Assembly: GCA_946811185.2 (NCBI GenBank)
Contig: OX328113.1
Span: forward strand, 19,862,521-19,926,520
Direction: 5' to 3'
Length of the DNA stretch: 64,000 bases
Source of the DNA: Hippopus hippopus
Lineage: Eukaryota; Mollusca; Bivalvia; Cardiida; Cardiidae
Every line of letters begins with the position of its first letter. Within the stretch, counting starts at the first letter, position 1. The notes under the pieces were generated by a model. That model made no database searches, was not told where the DNA came from, and saw nothing but the letters and a program-made list of their open reading frames with translations. The position numbers and the translations under genes are program-made. Positions 1-11,534 of the stretch are shown here, piece by piece.

Positions 1-42
1 CCAAGTATTGTAATGTTTGGCTTGTAGTGTTTTTACTTATTA

Positions 43-97
43 GCCAGTGGAGCGATACAGGACCATCATGGCCCTCTTGTTCTATTTTGTCATTTGG
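43..97 (-). repeat. Helentron-like 5' end fragment, minus strand
   Basis: AGCCAGTGGAGCGATACAGG then ACCATCATGGCCCTCTTGTTC is the complement of the CAAGAGGGCC start with a TATCGCTCCACTGGC continuation, matching the 53.6-kb subfamily end. Confidence 0.65.
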
Positions 98-227
98 TAA
101 TGAGTAAAATGTCAAATAAATGGAACATACATTTTTAGTGTGTGAACAGGACCGGAATATTGCTATAATCTTATGGCTTCTATAGGCAGAATGGCTCTTA
201 AGAATATCTTACTGATCTCTTTACTGC

Positions 228-380
228 ACAATCCCTTGTTTTAATGACGCAGAAAGAGAAGGCTTTTGAAAACATTGTGGGAAAAGAAGTTTCCCACAAT
301 GTTTTATATCCTTTCATTCACAAATTCTTTCTTTTGAGCCACATATAATTTGTGGTCTGCAAATGCTTTGATATAAAACA
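228..380 (+). repeat. Family A fragment with shortened hairpin
   Basis: The hairpin tip is deleted, leaving a perfect 16-17-bp stem (AACATTGTGGGAAA, loop AGAAG). Both TTAA ends are lost. Confidence 0.7.
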
Positions 381-420
381 AATTCAACATGTCCATTGTT
401 AGAAATTCTAACCTAAGGAG

Positions 421-640
421 GGATCCTGTGTGGCTCAGTGGTAAAGTGTAGGACTTGTAAACTGGAGGCCTCTTGTTCAAGCCTTACTGAATCCACTGGG
501 TTTCTCTTGGGAGTGCCCTTGGGCAAGACACTTCAGAGCCCTAGCCTTGAACTGGTAAAACTGAAGAAATACATGAATATGTGAGCTGTCACTGTGATAT
601 GACTGAAATAATGTTGAAAGCAGCGTAAAACACCATTTGA
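421..640 (+). repeat. tRNA-derived SINE (type A)
   Basis: tRNA-like head GGATCCTGTGTGGCTCAGTG with a B-box-like TTGTTCAAGCC, a conserved core GTGCCCTTGGGCAAGACACT, and a tail AATGTTGAAAGCAGCGTAAA shared with type B SINEs. Confidence 0.7.
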
Positions 641-845
641 TAAGCTGCTAACAGACTTACGCCTGAGTTCACCTATGTACTCTTGGAGAAAGTCATTTTC
701 CGCCTTGGTTTCAACTTGGACTAGATATCCACTGTGTTGGTGGCAGAAGTCCTGAAAGACACATAACATTATACTGTAACCTTGTATTAGATGATTAGGT
801 TTTAGACTTTTCCAAATTCAAAGAACAGTAGTTGCACAGAACAAG

Positions 846-1072
846 TTAGCTCTTTACCACTCAACAACATTTTAGACTGGTCCAAACTGAAATCATTTGC
901 AGTTGAGAAATTAAATGTGGCTCAAATCATTTGAATTATCTGAGAGGTCAGAAAACATTGTGGGAAAAGGAGAAAACGCTGTTTTCCAGTATTTTCTCCT
1001 TTTCTCATGATGTTTTCAAATGTATTATTTCCCAGGATGATTTAAACTCAGGACTGTGTGATAATGAGTTAA
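846..1072 (-). repeat. Family A copy
   Basis: Nearly full length; B end GCTCTTTACCACTCAACAAC at left, A end ATAATGAGTTAA at right; hairpin imperfect. Confidence 0.8.
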
Positions 1073-1818
1073 TATTGCTCAATTTATTGGATTTGTATTT
1101 AAAAGGATAAAACTCATTGTAAAAAAATGCTGATTATCAACAAGAAGAATGCGAGATATTGCTGTGATATTATAGAGAATAGATGGTATCTTGCATCGGT
1201 CAAGTTTATCAGGCAAGGCGAAGGAATTTTTGGGACCCCATCGAAGACACATCAATTCTATTTATCCTGTTTCTCATTATACTTTATATCCAACTACATT
1301 GATTATTTTGCTTGAAACAGCAAACATAGAATGGATCTACATATTTTTCACTATGAGAAAAAGTAAAGAAGTATGGAAAACATTCTGGATTAACTAGCTG
1401 AAATAATGACTTCATGAATAATATTGACTATATCATAGATGTTCTGTTAACCCACGGAAAAATGATGTGGCAAAGAAATCTATTTCATTCTAAATAATAA
1501 GAAAAATCAACATGAACTTCGTACTTTACGCGATAATTTTACTGTAAAATATTGATTTCAAATACTGGCGCTTAAAAAAGTAGTTCCTGTTGGTTACATT
1601 ACCAACTAGCCATACAAATATTGATCACATGACCAATTGACAAAAGAAACCTAGTCATGTGGTCAAGTGACCATATATCAACAAGTTTATATGATGCAAT
1701 TTATTGGAGGTGAAAGCAGTGTAAAACCTGATTCAAACAAAGCACTTGCCAAAACATGTGCTGGAGAACCTGTATTTGGTAAGCAACTAGGTGACTGACA
1801 AGTCATAGCTTACTTTTT

Positions 1819-2032
1819 TAAATAATGGCAAAATTTTGAATGAGACCAAATTAAAAGTATTTGCAGACAGATGTAGCTGAAATGATGATTTCTGTCTTTG
1901 ATTGGGTAGAAAAAATTGTAGGAAAAGGAGAAAGATCTGTTAGCCAGTATTTTCTCCTTTTCTCAAAATGTTTTCATAAGCCTCCTTTCTTAAGGATAGT
2001 AAACCTAGAGATTGTTTGGTTAATATAGGTTA
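1819..2032 (-). repeat. Family A copy, diverged
   Basis: Hairpin arms AATTGTAGGAAAAGGAGA and TTTTCTCCTTTTCTCAAAAT; ends eroded. Confidence 0.7.
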
Positions 2033-2382
2033 AGGTAGGTGCTTGCTAAATACAGATAAATTTCCTCTTTTTTTTTTGTTTTACATACATGTAGGAATCA
2101 AAATGCTGGCATCTCAAGACAGGGTGGTTGCCTAACAGAGGTGGCCTCTTTGATAGATTTAACTACTCAAAGTTTATTTTATGCAATATAGCAGTCATGT
2201 GCACATAATTCTTACCGTAGCCATGGTATGGTTGACAACATGGGTTCCAAACATGTAACAAGACTCATGGAATGTTACCCATTTATCTGGGCAGTTGGCC
2301 TTTGCATGACCTTAACAAACAGTTATAGAAATAAATATTTATCATTGCAACTCGGTCAAACTATTGGTTATGTCTTGCTTCA

Positions 2383-2660
2383 TTAGCTCCTTACCAAAGA
2401 GAAAATTTTAGACTTGTCGGTATTGAAAGCATTTGCAATTTGGTCAGGGTTGTCTCTTTCCCAGACAATTTAAAACTTTTACATATTTGAAGACAAGAAA
2501 TGAAATGTAGCACTTATGAAAAGGTCTGCCTGTAAAAGGCTAGAAAGCATTGTGGAAAAAGGAGAAAATGCTGATGCCAGCATTTTCTCCTTTTCCCACA
2601 AAGTTTTTGAAAGCTTTTTTCAGGGTTGTAAAAACTTGAGATTGTGTGGTAAAGGGTTAA
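2383..2660 (-). repeat. Family A copy with internal insertion
   Basis: B end TTAGCTCCTTACC, A end GTGTGGTAAAGGGTTAA; about 50 extra bases left of the hairpin. Confidence 0.78.
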
Positions 2661-2759
2661 GGCATTTGAATTGCAATTGTTAGCTTCTGGGCTGGAGTTG
2701 ATGGTCATGTGGAAATGCCAGTGGGTAAAACATGACAGAGTCCTAGCAGAACCGACAAA

Positions 2760-2915
2760 TGCTTAACCAAAGAATGCCCTGTTTTACCAAACCTCATTTT
2801 TTTTGGAAAACATTTTGAAAAAAGGAGAAAATGGAAGTAACCTAGCATTTCTCCTTTTCCCACAATGGTTTCTACCCCCTTAAAGACAATTTTGATTATT
2901 TTAGTCATGCATAAA
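2760..2915 (+). repeat. Family A, degenerate
   Basis: Recognisable hairpin arms and a TTCTACCCCCTTAAAGACAA shoulder; lies beside a family B fragment. Confidence 0.6.
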
Positions 2916-3404
2916 TTGCCATCAATAAATGAGTCATGCTCTGGCAAAAGGGGGTTTAATACATCTCTGTGATGCATCACATCAAGCATGTCACCATATA
3001 CATGTAAGTATGGATCTATAAAATCCATTTTATGTATCAAACCAACTGCTTCATGAGGTAGACAGTTTCTTTGAAATGCAGAAAAAAAAAAGATAGTAAA
3101 AATGTTCAGCCCATTTGGACCATTTCGGCATATTCTTGATTTTTAGGAGCACCAGTTTCTTGAATACTAGGCTTGAGCTCTGTTGCACAGTGCCTTGTTA
3201 AAAGAAGCATGAGGTGTAAAATATCATACAAACACCCAAATCACAACTAAAATTACTTTTTTGTTGATTGATGAAGATACAGATCAGTCTGAACAAAATG
3301 TGCAGCCTCTGAACTTAGAGTTACATTGGCAACAATGACGAGACATGTATTTGATTCTTTTCTCTCCCTTAAAATATCCATTTTGTTTAACCCTATATCA
3401 CACA

Positions 3405-3640
3405 CAAACGAGATTTAACTAACCTGAAAAAGAAGCCATTTGAAACCTTTGTGGCATTTGCACCTTTCCCAAGATTTTTTTTAACCTTTTCAAAGGCACC
3501 TTAGTCACATTTGAAATCAGTGAATAAGGTAGAAAAAATCTTGGGCAAGGAGCAAATGCTGGAAACAAGCATATTTTCCTTTTCCTTTTCTTTCAGGGTC
3601 ATAAAAAAGGTGATTGCTTGGTAAAAGGTTAATACAAATA
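3405..3640 (+). repeat. Family A, strongly degenerate pair of halves
   Basis: AAGAAGCCATTTGAAACC and a later hairpin half ending TTGGTAAAAGGTTAA; the end merges into the tandem array that follows. Confidence 0.5.
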
Positions 3641-3942
3641 ATTCACTTAAAAGTCTTACCTAATAAATTTTTTGGTAAAGGCTTAGTACAAATACAGTGT
3701 GTAGTTCGCATAGAGGTCTTACCTAATAAAGGTTTAGGAAAGGCTTAGTACAAATAATTCACAGAGGTCTTACCTAATAAAACTTGGTAAAGGCTTAATA
3801 CAAATAATTCACATAGAGGTCTTACCTAATAAACATTTGGTAAAGGCTTAATACAAATAGTTCACTTACAGGTCTAACCTAATACATGTTTAGAAAAGGG
3901 TTTATAAAAATAATTTACTTAGAGGTCTTACCTAATAGATTG
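3620..3942 (+). repeat. Minisatellite, about 50-62-bp unit, six units
   Basis: Each unit reads GGTAAAGGCTTAATACAAAT, then ATTCAC, then AGGTCTTACCTAATAAA. The first unit begins with the terminal bases of a family A element (TTGGTAAAAGGTTAA), so the array seems to have grown from a transposon end. Confidence 0.8.
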
Positions 3943-4026
3943 GACAGAAGAAAAACAGCAGACCAACTTGCCAAAGACATTCTGCCTTGTTTACAAGTAT
4001 AATAAATTCTAGAAATTTACTTTATT

Positions 4027-4250
4027 CCTTTACCCCACAGTGCCGACTTTAAATGACCCTGAGGGAGATGCCTTTTAAAAACATTGTGGTTAAAGGAGTA
4101 AATGCTGTTTACCAGCATTTCTCATTTTCCCACAATGTTTTCTACCCTTTAAAAGACAAGCTTCATGTTTTAAGGAACATTTAATTTGTCCTCTGCAAAT
4201 GCTTTCAATTGGGACAATGTTATAATTTTGAAGTGTGGTAAAGGGTGACC
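4027..4250 (+). repeat. Family A copy
   Basis: A end CCTTTACCCCACAGTGCCGA; B end GTGTGGTAAAGGGTGA, so the right TTAA is mutated. Confidence 0.78.
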
Positions 4251-4383
4251 TGGAAAAATATTTGTTCTGAAATCTATAGATAAGGCTTTTTTTTTTCCTT
4301 AAAGTGCCAAATAAACTCTTTACCACTTACAAAGTTGCAGCAGACGGCTTTAAAGACATCCTTGGAAAATACTGATTATTAAG

Positions 4384-4615
4384 GTTAACCTTTTACCACA
4401 CATTACAGACTTTTAAAGACCCTAAGGAATAAACTTATTGACGACATTGTGGGAAAAGAAGAAAATGATGGAAACCAGCATTTTCTCCTTTTCCCACAAT
4501 GTTTTCTAACCTATATATTTTTATTTCTCTTTTTTGACACCAATTTTTTGTTGTTCTCTGCAAAAGCTTTCAATTTGGTCGAGTCAAGCATTTTGTTGTT
4601 TGGTTAAAGAGTTGA
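4384..4615 (+). repeat. Family A copy
   Basis: TTAACCTTTTACCACACATT to TTTGGTTAAAGAGTTGAA; hairpin AACATTGTGGGAAAAGAAG / CTCCTTTTCCCACAATG. Confidence 0.82.
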
Positions 4616-4903
4616 ATACATGAATAGATCTAGATGTGAAAACCTTGCGGCAAAACAAATTTTCATTTACAAGCATATACATGTATTAGAGTTTCTTCTT
4701 TTGCCAGGATATTTTCTAAAGTGGATTGCTGCAAGATTAAAAAGTCTGCAGGTGGCAAATTTTATATGCCACAGAGATAAAACAGACATTTCTGGTCCTA
4801 AAATGACTAAAACATTCCTTAATCAAGGACTGTTGGATCAGAATATGTACCTCAATAGATATTGTACCATGTATATCCAAGATCTAGGCAGTCTGATCTT
4901 GAT

Positions 4904-5123
4904 TTAACTTTTTACCAAAGTACAAAATTTTAGACTGGTCCAATTTGAAAGTGTATGTAGACAAAAAATTAAATAATGAGATTTGTTTCTGACAGAGTAG
5001 AAAATAGTGGTAGGAAAGGGACAGAATGCTGATTACCAGCATTTTTTTCATTTCCGCACAATGTTTTCCAAAGTCTTTTCCGTCAGGTTGGTTAAAACAT
5101 GGGATTATTTGGTACAAGGTTAA
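4904..5123 (-). repeat. Family A copy
   Basis: TTAACTTTTTACCAAAGTAC to ATTTGGTACAAGGTTAA, both TTAA present. Confidence 0.83.
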
Positions 5124-5277
5124 AAAGTCCAAAACCAACTTGAAAGATATGTTAATAGGGTCAAGGGTCAGAAAAGCACTGGGTCAGACCTTTGCCTTCA
5201 TACTAACATTTTATATCGGGTGATACAATTTTATCTTACAATGACTTTAAATTTGCGATCATTTTAATCTTTCTAGT

Positions 5278-5930
5278 CCTTCACCAAAAATTCACCATCC
5301 TTTGAAAGAAGGCTTTTGAAAGCCTAGTAAAAGAAAATGCTCATAACTAGCACTCTTTTCTTTACAAACACTCTTTTCTACACTTCCTGAAACATATCTC
5401 ATCATTTGAGTCACATTCAAATGGTTAGCAAAATTAATGCTTTCAATTTGGACCAGTCTAAAATTTTGTGGTTTGACAGAGACATAACAAAGGCCACTGC
5501 AGCCACTTTTTTGTGATACCAAAGACAACTTTTTAAAACATCATGGAAAAAAGGAAAAGCTGCCCACACTTGGAAATATCTCCTTTTGCAACATTTCTCC
5601 TTAAATCATACAGATTATGCCCCCTTTTAACAGGGACTTTTTAAAAATCATCTACTGCAAGATTAACAGGACATAATATTGATGCTACTCACAGAGTTGA
5701 ACAATCCTGTGTTATAACGACCCACAGGAGGGGGGGGGGGCTTTAAAAATCTATGTAGTAAAAGGAGAAAATTATGATAACCAACATTTTACCCTTTTCA
5801 AACTATGTTTTCATTTTTTTTTTTCTACACATATCTCACCATTTGAGCCACATTTAATTTGTGATCTGCAAATGTTTTGGTTTAGGACAAGATTAAAACT
5901 GTCGTTTGGTAAAAAGTAAACCATATTTGC
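5278..5930 (+). repeat. Two or three degenerate family A copies and a G-run
   Basis: Copies at about 5290-5500 and 5740-5930 (AAAGGAGAAAATTATGATAA; TTTGGTAAAAAGTAAACC), with a run of G at 5731-5740. No coding signal. Confidence 0.6.
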
Positions 5931-6008
5931 AAGTATCATTTCAAAGTCTGCGGTAGAATTGTTCCTGTGGAGAAAGACCTGTATGATATAGAGGATATTT
6001 GTTTTTTT

Positions 6009-6132
6009 TGGCAAAAGATCGAAATTTATTTCATCAAGTGAACATCATCCATATTTTCACAAGTGGCACAGCCACTCGTGAAAATATTACCAATGATGTT
6101 CACTTGATGAAATAAATTTCGATCTTTTGCCG
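6009..6132. repeat. Long inverted repeat, about 124 bp (hairpin element)
   Basis: The outer arms GGCAAAAGATCGAAATTTAT and TTTCATCAAGTGAACATCAT pair exactly with the right half ending in CTTTTGCC; an inner pair ATATTTTCAC/GTGAAAATAT encloses GTGGCACAGCCAC. Probably a compact MITE of its own family. Confidence 0.8.
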
Positions 6133-7002
6133 AAAAAAATAAATATTCTATTTATGTCATGCTTCCAACCATTTTTTTTTTTTGGGGGGGGGGGGGGGAG
6201 AAACAGACTTACATCAAAATACAGTACAGTCCTTTCGGTAATTTCCCGTGGTGTACCCCTTCCGCATAACGCATTACAATATTACTTAAAGCGTGAGAAA
6301 TGTAGGGTAAATTACGTCATATTTACATCTGGTTGAGTGGCACGCGCATTTAACTTAGGTAACTAGTGCGCAGGAACTACTGTTTCCACCTTCAATTAAA
6401 GAGCTAGAAAATGAAATCGGTATTTTTCACTAGTCGTAACCATGAAATATCGAAAAATATTCCACTGTGATTTCTCGATAAACTATCAGAAAGCATGAAA
6501 AAATTCCTGATATTCCATAAACATCTACATTAAAAAGAAAACAACAACAAACAACAAAATATACTTATTAATTCAATTATCTTTATTGATCTGATCAATG
6601 CTGTAAATACATCTATAATTCATAAATACCTTCACAGAAATAACTCCCAAAATTAAACAAGTAAACAAGTGAGATGAAATGAAATACTAGTTAGCATATT
6701 TCTGGATTCATGATTATATATCCCTCATACATATGTGTACATCTCTCTCTCTCACTCACATCTATACCGAACCCTTAGAGTGCTCAATTAATGCAACAGA
6801 CATTTTTAGCCATTATAAAACTATAGAAAGGCTCTGTCAGCCATAATACATGTATCTCAGACCCAAAATCAGACGGTACACTACATGCTGTCTGATTTTG
6901 ATCCATGCATCTTAACATAGTGAACTATTGAAATAATATTGAGCATGTACAGAAAATTCAGCCAATAGGAAATATTCTGATTATGCAATATATAAGACTA
7001 AA
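6133..7002. other. Non-repetitive AT-rich stretch
   Basis: Contains a run of G at about 6184-6199, an AACAACAA tract near 6541 and a minus-strand AATAAAG near 6582. No ORF, exon pair or recognisable repeat is convincing. The minus-strand AATAAAG could mark a transcript 3' end, but nothing else supports that. Confidence 0.4.
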
Positions 7003-7169
7003 TTAACTCTTTACCACACAGTCCTGAGTTTTAGCCCTTTTGGAGCCATAGGCAAAAAAAAGGGCCTTTCAAAGTCTGATCCTGAATCTATACCGTCCGA
7101 TTGATAACTTTTTAAAACACAATCTTCAAAAGGGTCAATAAAACTCAGGATTGTGAAGTAAAGGGTTAA
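7003..7169. repeat. Family A foldback variant with two A ends
   Basis: TTAACTCTTTACCACACAGT ... GTGAAGTAAAGGGTTAA: both termini are the A type (CCTGAGTTTTA / TAAAACTCAGG), with a centre (AGTCTGATCCTGAATCTATA) unlike the usual hairpin. Confidence 0.8.
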
Positions 7170-7240
7170 GTATATGAATTCATTGGAAATCATAATAACT
7201 TATTTCTCCTTTTGCAACAATGTACCTTAACATTGTCTGC

Positions 7241-7472
7241 TTAACCTCTAACCAGACAGCAAAATTTCATACATGTCCAAATTGAAAGCAATTGCAGATG
7301 ACGAGTTAGATATCACTCAAATAATTGATTTCATCCAAAAAAGGATAGAAAACATTGTGGGAAAAAAGGAGAAAAGGCTGGTGACCAGCATTTTCTCCTT
7401 TTCCCACAATGTTTTAAAAAGCTTTCTTCTACATGGTGTCATTAAAACTTGTGATTGTGTGGTAAAGGGTTA
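7241..7472 (-). repeat. Family A copy
   Basis: TTAACCTCTAACCAGACAGC to GTGTGGTAAAGGGTTAG; hairpin nearly perfect with one extra A in the left arm. Confidence 0.85.
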
Positions 7473-7550
7473 GAAAGAACTACTGCTCTGCAGAAAGTGA
7501 CGAGTTAAAAAATAACCTAAGACTATTGGGGTCTGTATTAACCAAAGATT

Positions 7551-7770
7551 CTTAACTGGTAACTTCTTTGACTGGTCCACATTGAAAGCAGTTGCAGACG
7601 ACAATTTTAATGTGGCTTAAATGGGGGAAAATGTCTAAGAAAGGGTAGAAAACATTGTGGGAAAAGGAGAAAATGCTGGTTACCAGCATTTTCTCCTTTT
7701 CCCACAATGTTTTCAAAAGGCTTTCTTCTTCAGGGTCGTTAAAACTCAGGATTGTGTGGCAAAGAGTTAA
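7551..7770 (-). repeat. Family A copy
   Basis: Perfect central hairpin around GGTTACC; A end TGTGGCAAAGAGTTAA intact, B end rearranged. Confidence 0.85.
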
Positions 7771-8221
7771 GAATAAGTCTTATTCCTATGGATTTTCTAA
7801 CTTGCAAAGTGACATACTCTTTTGAATGGCTACACAAAATGGTTTAGCCAATCAGAAGTTGTGTTACTTTATTCAATCTAGAATTCCACTTAGAATGAAA
7901 TTAAGGATGGTTGGTGAATACAAATCCAGGTCTACTTATTTTGATGTCTTAACTGAGTATAGTTTACATATTACCACCAGTAAAATATCTGCACTCAAAC
8001 ACATGTTTGCCTGTGTAGCACTAATAAAGACTTAGGCTGTTTTTGTAAACAAAGATCAAGATCAGACTGCAGGCAGTGTAGATCAAGATCATACTGCTCA
8101 GAGAGTGTAGCCTGAACTTTCATCTACGTTGTCCACTTTTTTGTGATATACTTTGGTAAAAAATACTCCTGAAATTGCAATGCTTTGGTCCAGTTTCCTG
8201 ATTCTGAAAGTCCATTTCATT

Positions 8222-8452
8222 TATTACCTCTTTACCAAATGACAAAAATTTGGGGACTTCCGAATTGAAAGCATTTGCAGACGACAATTTAAAAGTGGCT
8301 GGAAATATGGAAGTTGGCTGTTAAAGAGTAGAAAACATTGTGGGAAAAAGAGAAAATGCTGGATACCAGCATTTTCTCCTTTTCCCAGAATTTTTTTAAA
8401 AGCTTTCTTTCTCAGGGTCGTTTAAACTCGGGATTGTTAGGTAAAGGGTTTA
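8222..8452 (-). repeat. Family A copy
   Basis: TTACCTCTTTACCAAATGAC to GGTAAAGGGTTTA. Confidence 0.8.
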
Positions 8453-8519
8453 GAATCATAAAGGTTACACTGTCAGGTCTTGCACAAAAATTTGTTGCAG
8501 CAGTTCTGATTGCTCGTTA

Positions 8520-8745
8520 TTCAGTTATTATTAATTGTGTGGTGTCTGTGGTTGTGAGGTACAGCGTCAACCTCGTTATCATAAGGTCCTGAGTTTGATA
8601 CCCGGGAGCTCGTGTCAACTTTGGGATTTTTCATTGGCCCACACATTCAGCACAAGTACTGATGTAGTTCCAAAGAAGCAGAATCGAGAGAGATTAGTAG
8701 AAGTTGTAACAACTTGTTTCTCAATCGATGTAAAATAAATATGTT
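8520..8745 (+). repeat. tRNA-derived SINE (type C)
   Basis: A tRNA-like head with a B-box-like GAGTTTGATACCC, then the body TGGCCCACACATTCAGCACA. A minus-strand relative lies at about 33940-34130 with the same CACACATTTGGCG region. Confidence 0.65.
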
Positions 8746-8946
8746 TAAACATTAATTCTTTTATATCAAAATAACAACTAAATCAATCCAAGCTTTTATG
8801 TTCTTACCCAACACAGATCAACTCTTTGGTGCTTTTGTAGACAGTGTAGATCATGACCAGACTGAACTTCTTGTGCTGTATGATCTTGGATCCAATGTTT
8901 TGAAATGCTTCATCCATCAGGGCTGTCAAAACGGGGAACTGTTTGT

Positions 8947-9167
8947 TAACCTTTTACCAGACAATCCCAAATTCTAATGACCTTGAGGAAGAAGCCACTT
9001 GAAAACATTGAGCGAAAAGGAGAAAATACTGGTAACCAGCATTTTCTCCTTTTCCCACACTGTTTTCTACTAGGTCATAGACAAATTACATCATTTGAGC
9101 CAAATCTAATTTGTTATCTGCAAATACTTTCAATTTGGTCAAGTCTAAAATTTTGTTGTTTGGTAAG
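8947..9167 (+). repeat. Family A copy
   Basis: TTAACCTTTTACCAGACAAT to TTGTTTGGTAAGG; right TTAA lost. Confidence 0.83.
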
Positions 9168-9740
9168 GTGCACACTGAACATCTTCAAGCAGGACACTAT
9201 TTCCTCTCTAAATACACTAAAATCAGAACCGAAAAGTCTACCACAGTCTAGCAGATTCAAAAAAAATATTTACTGGTAATTGCAGCATTGAAGAAAGACA
9301 AAAAATAAATACAATGACAATTCTATGTGAACACATAAATAATTTCAAAAACAGAATTTTTTAAATTTTAAACACAACAAAAAAAACATAAATAATTTCA
9401 AAAACCAGATTTTACTTATTTAAAACAAAACAAAAATGTGGATAACATGTAAACAAAATGTCATGTAATTCAAACCTAACACTATACATTTTTGGAGCAG
9501 ATAACTTCGAAAATACTTTGGTATAATATGAAGAACATTTATTCAGGTAATACACAAATACATGTGGAAAAACAGTGGATAAAAATAAACAAATCATGAA
9601 TACAACATATAGTAAATTTATAGCACACAACATCATCTCTCAGAAATACAAATAAAGTATTAGCGCTCTAGGAAAAGGAGGTTTAATGCAACTTTGTAAA
9701 TTTTCCCAGAAAAAAATTACCCTTGAAATAGCGAAATTCG
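9168..9740. other. AT-rich unique stretch
   Basis: Poly-A-rich, with AAACATAAATAATTTCAAAA repeated at about 9328 and 9386. No gene or classified transposon is seen. Confidence 0.4.
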
Positions 9741-9749
9741 GGTTTTTAC

Positions 9750-11318
9750 AATTGTTAGCCTTCTCCAAATTGAAAGTATTTGCAGACAACAATTTCAAGG
9801 TGGTTCAAATGGTGCAATCTTGCTTTGATAGGGTAGAAAACATTGTGGAACAAGAGGGCCAAGATGGCCCTGGATCGCTCACCTGAATTTTTGAGAGGAC
9901 CATAGCCAATTTTTTTTGATGTATTGAAACTTTGGAAACGAAATCATTAATTTGCCAAGCAATTTTGAAAAGGTCACCTGTACAAGTCATTTCAAAATCT
10001 GTCACCACCCCTACAATCATCACCACAGCAATGATTTTGATGAATCAGAATTCTGCAAATAAATTTTTGGATAGATCACCCAAGGACAATTTCTTGAAGA
10101 AGAGCACATGCTTGATAATGACTAAAAACGTAAGTCGAACAAGAGCACCACATGCAGGTGCCAACAATTGGCTGTTGTTTTTCGACGGATAAAAATGTCC
10201 TTAACAATTTTTGAAAAGGGTCACCCTGGGAACATTTCTGTGAAATTATTTCAAAATCTGACCAGCCTTTCCAGAGAAGAAGAATTAAGAAATTCCTCTT
10301 CATGTCCCTGTAGTGCAAATAGCCCCCACCATCAGAGCCATGTTTCTTGACAGATCACAATTTTGTGAACAATTTTTGAAAAGAGTCACCAAAGGAACAT
10401 TGCTGTGAAATTATTTCAAAATCTGACCAGGGGTTTCAGAGAAGAAGAGTTTTTAAGAATTTCTTCATGTCCGTATGGTGTAAATAGCCCACAGCCATCA
10501 GTGTCATGTTTCTTGATGGATCAAAATTTCTCGAACAATTTGCAAAAAGGGTCACCCAAGAAACATTTCTGTGAAATTATTTCAAAATCTGACCAGCCGT
10601 TTCAGAGAAGAAGAATTTTTAAGAATTTCTTCATGTTCATATAGTGCAAGTGCTCTCTCCCCCCCCCCCCCCAATCAGAGCCATGTTTCTTGACGGATCA
10701 AAATTTCGCGAACAATTTTTGAAAAAGGTCGCCCAAGGAACATCTGTGAAATTATTTCAAAATCTGACGAGCAGTTTCAGAGAAGAAGAATTTTCAAGAA
10801 TTTCTTCATTTCTGTATAGTGCAAGTAGCCCCCATTCACCAGAGCCATGTTTCTTGACGGATCAAAATTTCGCGAACAATCTTTGTAAAGGGTCACCCAA
10901 GGAACATCTCTGTGGAATTATTTTAAAATCTGACCAGCGGTTTCAGAGGAGAAGATTTTTAAAGAATTTCTTAGAAAATTCCATTTGGTTGCCATGGCAA
11001 CCAGAGTCTTTGATGGAATCAAATTCTGTGAACACTTTTTTAAGAGGACCTCCCAAGGAAGATTCCAGCCAAGTTTGGTCCAAATTAGCCCAGTGGTTTA
11101 GGAGGAGTTGATGTTTAAAGAATTGTTGATGACGCACGACGCACGGACGCATGACGGACACCGGGTGATCCTAAAAGCTCCCCTTGAGCACGTTGTGCTT
11201 AGGTGAACTAAAAAGGAGAAAATGCTGGTTACCAGCATTTTCTCCTTTTCCCACAATGTTTTTAAAAGGCCTCTTCTACAGGGTCGTGAAAACCCGGGAT
11301 TGTTTGGTAAAGGGTTAA
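9750..11318 (-). repeat. Family A copy split by a Helentron-like element
   Basis: Left part to 9850 and right part from 11212. Removing the insert restores CATTGTGG-AAAAA-GGAGAA, the family A hairpin, with no bases gained or lost. Confidence 0.85.
9851..11211 (+). mobile_element. Helentron/pearl-like non-autonomous element, 1.36 kb
   Basis: Begins CAAGAGGGCCAAGATGGCCC (a small hairpin) and GCTCACCTGA; the core is about six tandem units of 164-177 bp (GTCACC phase points at 10220, 10385, 10551, 10728, 10892); tail GACGCACGACGCACGGACG; ends with hairpin GAGCACGTTGTGCT and ...GAACTAA. Tandem core plus ACGG-rich tail is the pearl arrangement of bivalves. A CAAGAGCACCACATG fragment of another family lies at 10138. 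Confidence 0.82.
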
Positions 11319-11319
11319 A

Positions 11320-11500
11320 AGTTAAATTTCACGTAAGGATCCATAGAATCCTTTTTGTCTCACAACCGACTGAATCATGACGTAGAATGGTCCTTAAATA
11401 AGCAGATAATTGACTAATAGCAAAAAGTTTCGACCCAGGTTGATTCTTTTTTATAGATGCATTAAACCATCTTTTCACAGAGCACAGCCAAAATGTAAAT
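11320..11500 (+). repeat. Family B fragment
   Basis: GGATCCATAGAATCC...GTTTCGACCCAGGTTG...ATGCATTAAACCATC and TTTTCACAGAGCACAGCC: right part of family B only. Confidence 0.65.
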
Positions 11501-11534
11501 GAAATGAATGTTTCAATAAAATAACTCTTTAATA

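Noticed and set aside
3620..3942. CRISPR-like regular spacing of short repeats
   Set aside because: Units are directly adjacent with no unique spacers and the genome is eukaryotic; a minisatellite explains it.
5731..6199. G-runs as possible quadruplex regulators
   Set aside because: Simple homopolymer runs next to repeats; no promoter or replication context.
10405..11111. Plus-strand ORFs of 79 and 155 aa with repeated FREEEF/NLTS
   Set aside because: Tandem core of the Helentron-like element; repetition, not selection, keeps them open.
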